Of a DNA stretch of 41,684 nucleotides, positions 19,877-28,714 are shown piece by piece. The notes beneath the pieces are model-generated. The model was not told where the DNA came from. It ran no database searches and saw only the letters and a program-made list of their open reading frames with translations. Positions within the stretch are counted from its first letter, which is position 1. The number at the start of each line of letters is the position of its first letter. Location of the stretch: contig JAKIZM010000027.1 in assembly GCA_022708025.1 (NCBI GenBank), forward strand, positions 1 through 41,684, read 5' to 3'. The translations under genes and the position numbers were made by a program. Origin of the DNA: Bacteroidota bacterium (GTDB taxonomy: Bacteria; Bacteroidota; Ignavibacteria; Ignavibacteriales; Ignavibacteriaceae).

Positions 19877-20812
19877 ATGAAATTTAACAACGGAAAATCA
19901 ATGAAGTACTTAAGAATATTTTTTATAGCTAATATTTCATTATTATTTTTTATTAGTTGTAGTGATATCAGAGAAGACATTCCAATTTCGGCTCCCAAAA
20001 TTGCACTTCATAAAGATGGAATAAAGAATCCCGCTTCTCCGAATTTCCACGGCAGACTTGTAGCAACTTCTAATTGGGATATGAAACAATGTCAACAATG
20101 CCATGCTGCTAATTATAACGGTGGAACTGCAGGTGCAAGCTGTTACGATTGTCATAAAACTCCCGGAGGACCGGAAGCTTGCAATACTTGTCACGGTGAT
20201 TTTTCTAATCCTTTAAGGATTGCTCCACCAAGAGCATTAAATGGTGATGTTCTTTCTTCTGATAGGGGAGTTGGAGCTCATTCTAAACATTTATATGATA
20301 ATAAGCTTGGTAAAGTTGTTAGCTGTAATCAGTGCCATATTGAACCAGCAACAGGATTTTCTGATCCATCACATATAGATAATACTCCTGGTGCAGAAAT
20401 AGTGTTTGGTTCACTTTCTAAATTGCAGACAAATAAATCAAATGGTTTTAATTATCAAGCTAGTTTAGGAGATTTTATACCCAATCCATCTTTTGATAGT
20501 AATAATGCCGGTTGTGCAAATACATATTGTCATGGATATTTTAAGAATGGTAATTTAAATAATGTGGTTTTATTTACTGCACAATCTCAGGGAGCTGCCT
20601 GCGGAACCTGTCACGGTGATCCTGCTACCGGGAATCCATTGCCAAAAACAAATTTACAAGGCGGAACACATCCACCTCCTCCAACGGCACAAGATTGTCA
20701 GCTTTGTCACGGAGATGTTGTAGAAGTGAATAACGGAGTTTATACTATTGTTAATAAAGATAAACATATCAATGGAAAGCTAAATGTTTTTGGTAATGAA
20801 TTTGAGTTTTAA
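19877..20812 (+). CDS. Lipoprotein multihaem cytochrome c with a CX4CH site
   Basis: A 311-aa protein with a lipoprotein signal ending at LLFFISC (Cys28, or Cys20 if it starts at the ATG at 19901). Six CxxCH motifs are seen (CQQCH, CYDCH, CNTCH, CNQCH, CGTCH, CQLCH), plus one CANTYCH, a CxxxxCH form. CxxxxCH paired with CxxCH is known from Geobacter outer-surface cytochromes. Lipidation suggests outer-membrane attachment, possibly at the cell surface, as the terminal exporter of the conduit. It begins at the base after the stop of the 14-haem gene and is followed by a strong terminator. Confidence 0.9.
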   Translation: MKFNNGKSMKYLRIFFIANISLLFFISCSDIREDIPISAPKIALHKDGIKNPASPNFHGRLVATSNWDMKQCQQCHAANYNGGTAGASCYDCHKTPGGPEACNTCHGDFSNPLRIAPPRALNGDVLSSDRGVGAHSKHLYDNKLGKVVSCNQCHIEPATGFSDPSHIDNTPGAEIVFGSLSKLQTNKSNGFNYQASLGDFIPNPSFDSNNAGCANTYCHGYFKNGNLNNVVLFTAQSQGAACGTCHGDPATGNPLPKTNLQGGTHPPPPTAQDCQLCHGDVVEVNNGVYTIVNKDKHINGKLNVFGNEFEF

Positions 20813-20836
20813 TATCTGTTTTTTTATAATAGAATG

Positions 20837-20865
20837 AAGCCGCATCAAGGATGCGGCTTTTTTTT
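20837..20865 (+). terminator. Rho-independent terminator of the cytochrome cluster
   Basis: A perfect 10-bp stem, AAGCCGCATC (20837-20846) with GATGCGGCTT (20850-20859), a 3-nt loop AAG, and a run of T to 20865. It sits 25 nt after the last cytochrome stop. Confidence 0.93.
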
Positions 20866-20984
20866 GTAATACTGTTTAAAATTTTTTTATTATGTGCTCA
20901 ACAATATTATAAAGAGTCTGTTCTGAAATACTTTTCGATAATTTTATAGAGTATCAGGTTATAAATGACTGTTTTAATAAACGT

Positions 20985-21022
20985 AAAAAAGGCTATTGTT
21001 TTTATTCAATAACAATAGCCTT
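20985..21022 (-). terminator. Terminator of the PorV/TonB operon
   Basis: A 12-bp stem, AAGGCTATTGTT (20989-21000) with AACAATAGCCTT (21011-21022), and a 10-nt loop. On the minus strand it is followed by TTTTTT (20990-20985) and lies about 20 nt after the stop at 21044. A T-rich run also follows it on the plus strand, so it may work in both directions. Confidence 0.85.
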
Positions 21023-21043
21023 AAAAGATTTTTTTATATTTTA

Positions 21044-22081
21044 TTAAAATACTATTCCAATATCTATATACTGGATATTTTTCAATCTGCCGTAATCTCC
21101 ATAGGCATAATTAAATTTAATATAAATACCGTTAGTCATTTCATAATTGATTCCTGCACCCAGAGTAAAGCTTTGTTCACTATTTACCTGGAATAATGAC
21201 TTATATCCTCCTCTGATAAACAATAATTCATCATAAGCTAATTCAATTCCGGCATTAAGATATTCTGTATTGTCATTTGGATGATTTGCATCCAGTGCAG
21301 TCTTAATTCTGATATATCTGGATTTAACAACATCCATTGAAAAGCCAATTCTGAATGTAAGCGGCAGATCGTATTGATCCATCTCTAATTTTGCAGGAAT
21401 ATTATTAGGTCCGGTATTCAAATTATTATCGGGATCATAATTAATCTGAATATCTCTGCCATCAAGTTGCATCTTGCTTCCAAAATTAGAAATACTGGCA
21501 CCAATTACTAAATCATTAAATGGTGTGACGTAATAAGTTCCGACATCCAATGCAAATCCGTTTGCAGAGCTGCTCCAGACTGATTCTCTGATATATTTAG
21601 CGTTAAAGCCTATTGAAAACCTGTCAGTTAAACTTTTAGCATATCCTACAGCAAAGGAAACAGAGCCAGCATCCCAATATTGACCGTTACCTTCGGGAAA
21701 CTCGAAAGTTCTTACTTTATCTTCCGGTACTCTTAAAGAAGTGACTGAAAAGAATAAAGCACCGAATGATTCAAGGTTCAATGATACTGCTGCAAAATCA
21801 TAACTGATATCTGCCAGCCACTGTGTATGGCTGAAAGCAACCTGTCCATTGCCGCTGTTTATAGCAATACCAGCAGGATTATAATAAGCAGCAAAGATAT
21901 CATCGCTGACACCTACGTAAGATCCACCCATTGCAATTGCACGTGCACCAGGTCCGATTTTTAGAAATTGTCCCGCAGTAGTACCAACCTTAGATATATC
22001 TCTGAATATCTGCGAATAAATATTTATCTGACTAATAAGAAAACTGAAAATCAGAGTTATCAGTATATAAAATTTTCTCAT
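21044..22081 (-). CDS. PorV/PorQ-family outer-membrane protein
   Basis: A 345-aa outer-membrane barrel of the PorV/PorQ (FadL-like) family. It has a signal peptide (MRKFYILITLIFSFLISQIN), then the family hallmark GQFLKIGPGARAIAMGGSYV and DDIFAAYYNPAGIA, then beta strands to the terminal phenylalanine (DIGIVF). PorV is the T9SS shuttle that takes cargo from the translocon to the attachment complex. It lies 41 nt downstream of a large T9SS-like cargo gene, so it may be dedicated to that cargo. A housekeeping PorV is the alternative. Confidence 0.85.
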   Translation of the reverse strand: MRKFYILITLIFSFLISQINIYSQIFRDISKVGTTAGQFLKIGPGARAIAMGGSYVGVSDDIFAAYYNPAGIAINSGNGQVAFSHTQWLADISYDFAAVSLNLESFGALFFSVTSLRVPEDKVRTFEFPEGNGQYWDAGSVSFAVGYAKSLTDRFSIGFNAKYIRESVWSSSANGFALDVGTYYVTPFNDLVIGASISNFGSKMQLDGRDIQINYDPDNNLNTGPNNIPAKLEMDQYDLPLTFRIGFSMDVVKSRYIRIKTALDANHPNDNTEYLNAGIELAYDELLFIRGGYKSLFQVNSEQSFTLGAGINYEMTNGIYIKFNYAYGDYGRLKNIQYIDIGIVF

Positions 22082-22122
22082 ATTAAAATTTCTCCAAAAA
22101 ATCTATTCCAATATTTAAAAGG

Positions 22123-25100
22123 CTATTTAATTACAGCAAATCTGCCGATCTTTTCACCAACACCTGGTATCTCAACATGGAATAAGTAAACACCATAAGC
22201 GATCTTCATTCCCTCTGAGCTTAACAAATTCCAGCTTGCCATACTTGTTAAGTCATCTTTGTGGATTGTATCAACAAGTTCTCCGGTTATTGTATAAATC
22301 CTTATTGTGCATTGTGGCGGAAGGTTCCTGAATTGAATTTCCCTTTCACCGCGTTTTGTCAAAGTGCTGCCCGGATTTTCTGAAATACTATATGCTACAT
22401 AGGGATTAGGCACAACGTAAATATCATTCAAAGCTTGCTTTTGTAACTCTTTGTTTTCCATAGCTTTCTTTGTTTCGAAAACAAAAAGATCTCCGGCTTC
22501 GAAAGGTTTCTTTGTTTTTATCTGAAAGATATCTCCATTCTTTGGAAGAACCTGAACAGATTTTGATTTATCCAGCTTGAGGATAACTTCATAACTTGTT
22601 GCTGCATTTGTAGCACCTTGTGGCTGAAGTACAATTCCTTCACCCCAATCCCATCTTTTATTATTTCTTCTGCCTGGTACAATTTCGTCAATTACAAAAG
22701 TAGCAGGTTCATTTGCTGTTAAATTAAATATTTTAAAAGGACAAGCAAATTTGCCCAATAACGTATTTATTGTATCAGCATATTTCCAGCTACCATCAGC
22801 TAATGTATCAGTATCATTCCATCTGATTTCCCAGTCGGCACTTATTTTTGTTCTCAGATTTGTGGGTCCTATCAATGCAGGGTAGAATATTGTATCAAGT
22901 ACAGTTACAGTGCTGTTATGTATAAACTTGGTATTTTCAGGATCAAAATGCAGTGAATCGTTTTTAATGAATACTCTTAATCCATCAAAAGCCTGATTAC
23001 CATCTTCATTATTTAATAGTTTACTTTTATATACGGGGTAATATCTGTAATACACATTAAATAAATTTCCAGCGGGCAAATAACCAGGTCTTCTGCCTGC
23101 AATCTGTCCGGAAACATAATTAACTATATATTGTGAAGTATCAATAACATTATTCGATTCATCTATTAATTGTAAACTGCCAGGCAAAATATTATTGTGC
23201 GGAAGTTTAACTAAGATTGTGTCTTTAGAAACAAATGTAGTTTGAATGCCGGTTGAATCTAATACATTATAAATCTTTGCAGCATCAAAATTAATTTTAT
23301 AAATATTGTCTTTAACAGCTAACTTATCCAATACTTTAATATTAATCTTTCCGGTAGCATCAGAGTTTATTGATGTTGGCGAACCATCCAAACCTACTTC
23401 AGGATCTGTAATACCAATTGAAACCGGACCAGGTATAACTTGAACAGTATTAACATCAAAGATTAATTCTCCGGTTAACGGATCTCTTTGTATTACGGAT
23501 TGTGTTTCTGTCGGAGGTAAATCAGGTGAACCATGATCGTAAGCTACTACAGCATAGTAATAGGTAACACCGTTTTGTACTGTTGAATCTACATATTCGT
23601 GTTTTAATCCTGTATTATCACCAAGATAATATTTAACTCCACGTCCGTCATATTCACGCTCTGCAAGTCCGGAATATTCATTAATTAAATCAAACTGAGC
23701 TCTCTTTCCGGTGTTCGGATCAACAAGCGCCTGCCCTAAAAACGGAACGCCATTAGCATCAGTAATAGTGTAAACATCTGAAAAGTTATAATCTCTACTT
23801 CTATAAATCTTGTATCCTTCAAAATCTTTTTCTCTTGTTAATGGATCAATTGAATCTTCAGATTTTGCATCCCAGTAAAGTCTTACTTTACCATCTTCAG
23901 CAACAGCCTGAACAATCGGTTTTGCAGGCGGCTGAGCAAATCTGTAATCCGCTTCAAGAATTCTTACTGATGTAATAGCATTAAGAAGCAGATCATTAAG
24001 ATTTTCACCCATAATTATAGCCATTGAAAATCTCTGGGTTTCACCTCTTTTAAGAGACATTGGTCCGGTAGAGAAACAGAATATATTGTCACCGGCAGTT
24101 TTTAATAATGGCTGCTCAGGATCAATATATGGTTTTGTAAACCACTGCCACATAAGTTCATCTTCTTTCGGGAAATTTGAATCATTATATCTTCCTGCAG
24201 TAAATCCGGTTAATCCGATCATATCTGATTCAGAAATATCCCTGTATCCGAAATTCGGTTCTGATCCTGCCCATTTATAACCCGGCAGTCTGATATCACT
24301 TAATGTACTTTCTTCTTCCTTATCAAAAACACCATTATTGTTTAAGTCAAGATACCAGGCTTGTGAAGGAACACCATCGCCTTCGCCGTAATCCGGTCCG
24401 GGATAATTAGGCGATTCAGGTCCTATACCATCAATTCCAACATCATCTTTTTCAGGATCCCAGTCTCCATCTTCATCTCCTGACCATCTTGGTTTAGGAG
24501 CTCCATATACTTTTGTATACTTCTGAACATCATAAATACCATAAGTAAGAGGTGTTGCAACACCATCAATATAAAAGCCTTTATCATTAAATGGACTTTC
24601 ATCAATTATTCCATCATCATCATTATCTATTCCGTCATCATCAAATGATGGGGATTCAAGAAATTTCCATCCAAAGTAACCCGGAACTTTGCCACCCATT
24701 CCTTGAAAATCTTCATCCCAGGCATAAACCATACTTCTGGCTCTCTGATCGAAAGAAGGGAAGTTTGGGGGAATAATCGGCGGAATGAAGAATGCCCTAT
24801 CATCATTATAATCTGTTGCGCCGCCAACGTGCGGATCGCCATACATTCCGAAATATACTTTATTTAAATCTTTTTCAGATGCATTTGTAACCTGATAAAC
24901 CATAAATATTATATCTTCAGCCATTGGATTATTAAACTGAAGAATTCTTACAGTAACTTCCAGCCCTAAACCACCTTTTGTCGGATCACTCGGGAATGGT
25001 TGATAGCGATCGATAAATTCATAATTTGTAAAATCATCTATTCCATAATAAACTTCTTCGTCAGGAGCTGTAGCCATATCTCCCAAGAATGCAGGCCAAA

Positions 25101-25668
25101 GATATTTGCCAGCAACAGCGGAGTACCATTGTTCTGGCCAGGAATCCGGTTTACCATCGCCGTTTTTATCTTCTGCAAGAAGTGAAGCAATTTTATTTTG
25201 ATTTGGATCTGAGTAACCAGGTCTAGGCAGCCATCCCCATTTTAAAGTGCCATCAGGACTATAATCACCTTCCGTGGTTCTTACGTGTGAATCACTAACG
25301 ATATGTAATGTATCTCCATTAACATCAATAACTTCAGCACCTGCAAGTAAGCCAAATTCAAATCCATAACCTAATCCGTTCCAAACCAGATCCTGGACGT
25401 TTGCTAATACACTTGGTGCACAAACAGAACCATAGTTAAAAAGAATAGTGGTTATTTTATTTCCCTTAATCGTAATATCCTTTATCTCTCTCTTATCACC
25501 GGCAACTTTATTTAATTTCACACCGGTAATTGGTCCAAAGATAGCTTCTGATTGTTCTGGTGTTAACAGCTTGTAAAAATAAGCTTCAAGACTATCTTTA
25601 TATTGAGCATTGGATAAGCTTGCTGACAGTATCAGAATAGGGATTATTAAAAAATATTTTCTAATCAT
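22123..25668 (-). CDS. Large secreted protein with T9SS-like C-terminal domain
   Basis: An 1181-aa protein with a signal peptide (MIRKYFLIIPILILSASLSNAQ). The first 600 residues match no fold I know, but include Asp-rich calcium-loop stretches (DDDGIDNDDDGIIDE, DEDGDWDPEKDD). A fibronectin III-like domain follows (VRLYWDAKSEDSIDPLTREK, GYKIYRSRDYNFSD), then beta-rich repeats. The last ~85 residues form a type A sorting domain-like tail: VVPNPYVAYS, IRIYTITGELVDTI, YGVYLFHVEIPGVGEKIGRF. Probably displayed on the cell surface. It lies between a TonB receptor (21 nt upstream) and a PorV-like protein (41 nt downstream). Function unknown. Confidence 0.82.
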   Translation of the reverse strand: MIRKYFLIIPILILSASLSNAQYKDSLEAYFYKLLTPEQSEAIFGPITGVKLNKVAGDKREIKDITIKGNKITTILFNYGSVCAPSVLANVQDLVWNGLGYGFEFGLLAGAEVIDVNGDTLHIVSDSHVRTTEGDYSPDGTLKWGWLPRPGYSDPNQNKIASLLAEDKNGDGKPDSWPEQWYSAVAGKYLWPAFLGDMATAPDEEVYYGIDDFTNYEFIDRYQPFPSDPTKGGLGLEVTVRILQFNNPMAEDIIFMVYQVTNASEKDLNKVYFGMYGDPHVGGATDYNDDRAFFIPPIIPPNFPSFDQRARSMVYAWDEDFQGMGGKVPGYFGWKFLESPSFDDDGIDNDDDGIIDESPFNDKGFYIDGVATPLTYGIYDVQKYTKVYGAPKPRWSGDEDGDWDPEKDDVGIDGIGPESPNYPGPDYGEGDGVPSQAWYLDLNNNGVFDKEEESTLSDIRLPGYKWAGSEPNFGYRDISESDMIGLTGFTAGRYNDSNFPKEDELMWQWFTKPYIDPEQPLLKTAGDNIFCFSTGPMSLKRGETQRFSMAIIMGENLNDLLLNAITSVRILEADYRFAQPPAKPIVQAVAEDGKVRLYWDAKSEDSIDPLTREKDFEGYKIYRSRDYNFSDVYTITDANGVPFLGQALVDPNTGKRAQFDLINEYSGLAEREYDGRGVKYYLGDNTGLKHEYVDSTVQNGVTYYYAVVAYDHGSPDLPPTETQSVIQRDPLTGELIFDVNTVQVIPGPVSIGITDPEVGLDGSPTSINSDATGKINIKVLDKLAVKDNIYKINFDAAKIYNVLDSTGIQTTFVSKDTILVKLPHNNILPGSLQLIDESNNVIDTSQYIVNYVSGQIAGRRPGYLPAGNLFNVYYRYYPVYKSKLLNNEDGNQAFDGLRVFIKNDSLHFDPENTKFIHNSTVTVLDTIFYPALIGPTNLRTKISADWEIRWNDTDTLADGSWKYADTINTLLGKFACPFKIFNLTANEPATFVIDEIVPGRRNNKRWDWGEGIVLQPQGATNAATSYEVILKLDKSKSVQVLPKNGDIFQIKTKKPFEAGDLFVFETKKAMENKELQKQALNDIYVVPNPYVAYSISENPGSTLTKRGEREIQFRNLPPQCTIRIYTITGELVDTIHKDDLTSMASWNLLSSEGMKIAYGVYLFHVEIPGVGEKIGRFAVIK

Positions 25669-25689
25669 TATTAAGTCCTACAAAAATTT

Positions 25690-28533
25690 TCAATTAAATA
25701 TTAAAGAAAAGCCAAGTCTAACTTCTCGTGGTCTGTTTATGTTTTCAGGGCGTTTTGTATAATACTGATCAAGAAAACTCATATCAATTAATCCGGGATC
25801 GCCCCTGTTAATTCTGTTTCTTAAATCATTAAACTGATTTGCATTCAAAACCTCTTCAATGTTAGATAATGATTTTCCGGAGCTTGCATATACATATCTG
25901 TCATTTTGAGTATCAAACAAATTATTAATATGAATAAACACTGAATAGTTGAATCGACCGATTGAGAAGAATTTTTCAAATTTTAAATCCACTTCCCATT
26001 GCATGGATTTGGCTGCGGAGTTTTGCCCATAAGTGATTGTTGAGAGGCTTGGAGGTAAAGCAGGTGTATAAGGAGTTCCAGCCTGAATATTATAGATTAC
26101 TCCCAAAGACCATAAACTTGGATCGGTAAGTGTAAATGTTCCGTTAATTAAATGTGGCCGGTCAAAGTCCAGAGGTACTAAATAAGTTTCTGTCTGTTTT
26201 CCTGATGCTTCACTAAAGAATAAATCTTCCTGTGGTTCAGTTCTGTTGCCTTCAGCAACCTGAAAAGTATAATCAAGTGTTGCTGAAAACATTTCTCCGG
26301 GTCCTCTTCTTTTTAAGAATGAAAGAGTGATACCTCTTACATTAGAATAAGCCAGATTAGTTAATACCCTGTATTGACGCGCTTTTTCGGTATAAATTGT
26401 TTGAGTAAAAATATAATCTCTTACATCTTTATAATAGCCTGTCAAATCAAATTTGAAATCATCAGTAAGCTGCTGCTGTAATCCGATTTCATATTGAACT
26501 GATCTTTGAGGATTAACATTTGGGCTGCCGAATGTCGGAATTGATGCAATGTTTGCAACCCATCGTACATCATTAGAATATAAACTTGATAAAGAACCAA
26601 TTTGATAAAAGTGTCCGTAAGAAAATCTTATTACACCTCTGTCTGTAATCGGATATGATACGCTAAATCTTGGTGATAACATATGTTTGACTTCTGCAGG
26701 TCTCAGATAAGCATTCATATATCCGGATAAAGAATCTGTCAGGTTTTTTGAAAAATTATAATTGTAATCTGAAGCAGCATCAAAAAACTCATATCTTAAT
26801 CCGATGTTGAGGATTAATGTTTTTGCTAATTCCATTTTATCTAAAAGATATGCTGCACCTTGAATGGGATTTTTATCGTAGGTCGAGACGCTGAATAAAC
26901 CTCCGCGGACAATTATTAATGTTGAATCATATAAAACGTCGTTGATATTAAGCGGAGTAATTGACGGAACACCGCCGATATCTTTGTATTTGTAAAAATC
27001 TAATGTAAAGCCATCTCTTTTTAAATTATGTTTCCTGAATTCAAAACCAGCTTTGAATTCGTGAACACCAAACATCTGTGAAACCATATCTCCCTTGATA
27101 CTGTATGTTTCTGTAGATCTATGCCAAATATCATTATCAGTTCCACCTGAATAATATGTTGTATTTCCAACAGTCTTTCTATAGAAATTTGGTAGGTACC
27201 TTGGGTCGGCAGGATTTTCATAAAGAAAGTGCTCTGCTCGATTAAATGAATAAGAACCTTTTAAGGTATAGAAAGTTTTATCATCAATAGTATGAGTTAA
27301 ATCGAGTGTGTTAATTACACCTCTGCTGTAGTCCCATCCTAAACCGTCAGGATTGAATAAATAATTTCTATTGAAATCTTTTGACTTAGCCTTATCAAAA
27401 ACAAATTCATATTTCAACTTAAGTAATGACCCAAACTTCTGACTGATGTTAAATTGTAAATTAAGCGTCTGATTTGGATCCATTGCGACATATTGTCTAT
27501 CACCTGTTGGAGTGCCATTGCTGCCCGGTGTAAATGGATTAAAGAAAAATGCTCCTGTTGCATCTCCGTATCTTGGATCAGAGTTCTTAAAATTAGCGGG
27601 GGTCAAATAAGAATCAGTTGGATTGTATAATCTGTAACCATAATACCCGCCTTTGAAATTTTCATAAATTCCGGAAGCAAAAAACAAAGTTGAAGATGTA
27701 ATTGGAATAGGACCTCCGAAAGTTGCTTCAATACGTCCTCTGTTTAATACATCAATATCATCCAGGTGTGTAAAGAAGCTGGTTCTGGAAGTAACATAAT
27801 CTCCGCCATAAGCTCTGATGCTGAATGTATATTTATCTGATCCTTCTTTAGTTACATAGTTAACAACTCCGCTTAGCGCATTTCCAAACTCAGCACTGAA
27901 TGTTCCTGTTGAAACGGAAGCTTCCTGAACAGCATTTGAAGCCAGACCGACTGACCTGGAATTTCCATAAGGATCGTTTAATGAGAGTCCATTTAAAGTA
28001 TATGCAACTTCGTTTCCGTAGCCGCCTCTGACGTGAATACTTCCATCATCACCGGTTACAACACCTGCCTGAAGCTTTATAACATCAGCAATATTATCAA
28101 CCGGCAGATTTTCTAATGATTCAGATGTAATGGCAACGGTCGGATTCGTCAGATCCTGTCTGATCAATGGATTTCTATCGCCCTGAACTACAACTGCTTC
28201 AAGAGTTATTTCTCCAGGGTTAAGATGAAAATCTAATGACGTAGTAAAACCAACATTAACAGTAACATCTATTACAGTCACTTTCTGATAGCCGATATAG
28301 GATGCAGTAACACTGTATAAACCGGGAGGAATATTCAGAATAACAAAATTTCCTTCAACATCAGATGCTGCTCCCAAAGAAGTTCCATTGATTAAAACAT
28401 TTGCGAAAGGAATTCCTTCATTAGTAGCTGCATCAATAACTTTACCCATAATTTTTCCGGTAGATTGCGGATAAAGTAAACCAGCACCAATTGAAGAAAT
28501 TAGATATAACAATAGTAAGAATTTTTTGTACAT
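25690..28533 (-). CDS. TonB-dependent outer-membrane receptor with CarboxypepD-reg domain
   Basis: A 947-aa receptor. It has a signal peptide (about 1-22) and an N-terminal carboxypeptidase-regulatory-like domain (about 25-110; GKVIDAATNEGIPFANVLIN, NIPPGLYSVTASYIGYQKV). The plug domain is at about 125-235 (ENLPVDNIADVIKLQAGVV, IHVRGGYGNEVAYTLNGL). A 22-strand-type barrel ends in REVRLGFSLIFN. The layout is SusC-like and typical of Bacteroidota, but no SusD follows; a T9SS-like protein does. Likely imports or interacts with a ligand captured by the surface protein. The substrate cannot be read from sequence. Confidence 0.92.
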   Translation of the reverse strand: MYKKFLLLLYLISSIGAGLLYPQSTGKIMGKVIDAATNEGIPFANVLINGTSLGAASDVEGNFVILNIPPGLYSVTASYIGYQKVTVIDVTVNVGFTTSLDFHLNPGEITLEAVVVQGDRNPLIRQDLTNPTVAITSESLENLPVDNIADVIKLQAGVVTGDDGSIHVRGGYGNEVAYTLNGLSLNDPYGNSRSVGLASNAVQEASVSTGTFSAEFGNALSGVVNYVTKEGSDKYTFSIRAYGGDYVTSRTSFFTHLDDIDVLNRGRIEATFGGPIPITSSTLFFASGIYENFKGGYYGYRLYNPTDSYLTPANFKNSDPRYGDATGAFFFNPFTPGSNGTPTGDRQYVAMDPNQTLNLQFNISQKFGSLLKLKYEFVFDKAKSKDFNRNYLFNPDGLGWDYSRGVINTLDLTHTIDDKTFYTLKGSYSFNRAEHFLYENPADPRYLPNFYRKTVGNTTYYSGGTDNDIWHRSTETYSIKGDMVSQMFGVHEFKAGFEFRKHNLKRDGFTLDFYKYKDIGGVPSITPLNINDVLYDSTLIIVRGGLFSVSTYDKNPIQGAAYLLDKMELAKTLILNIGLRYEFFDAASDYNYNFSKNLTDSLSGYMNAYLRPAEVKHMLSPRFSVSYPITDRGVIRFSYGHFYQIGSLSSLYSNDVRWVANIASIPTFGSPNVNPQRSVQYEIGLQQQLTDDFKFDLTGYYKDVRDYIFTQTIYTEKARQYRVLTNLAYSNVRGITLSFLKRRGPGEMFSATLDYTFQVAEGNRTEPQEDLFFSEASGKQTETYLVPLDFDRPHLINGTFTLTDPSLWSLGVIYNIQAGTPYTPALPPSLSTITYGQNSAAKSMQWEVDLKFEKFFSIGRFNYSVFIHINNLFDTQNDRYVYASSGKSLSNIEEVLNANQFNDLRNRINRGDPGLIDMSFLDQYYTKRPENINRPREVRLGFSLIFN

Positions 28534-28641
28534 CGGAGACCTTCTAAGTCAAATGAATAATTAACATCGTTTGATAAAAACTTTGATTACTTAAGAATAC
28601 AATTTGAAAAATAATTCGTTTTTAGAGTTGATATAATAAAA

Positions 28642-28690
28642 GAGGCTGTAAAAAGCATTAATTAAATACTAATACTTTTAAATCAGCCTC
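28642..28690 (-). terminator. Probable terminator after the FG-GAP protein gene
   Basis: GAGGCTG (28642-28648) pairs with CAGCCTC (28684-28690). An inner imperfect pairing of AAAAGCATTA with TAATACTTTT gives a long interrupted stem, followed on the minus strand by CTTTTATTAT. It lies 24 nt after the stop at 28715. Confidence 0.6.
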
Positions 28691-28714
28691 CCTAAACATT
28701 AAATAACTACTTCT

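Noticed and set aside
24423..24842. Short frames in both directions inside the T9SS-like cargo gene
   Set aside because: They are shadows of the 1181-aa frame caused by its Asp-rich repeats.
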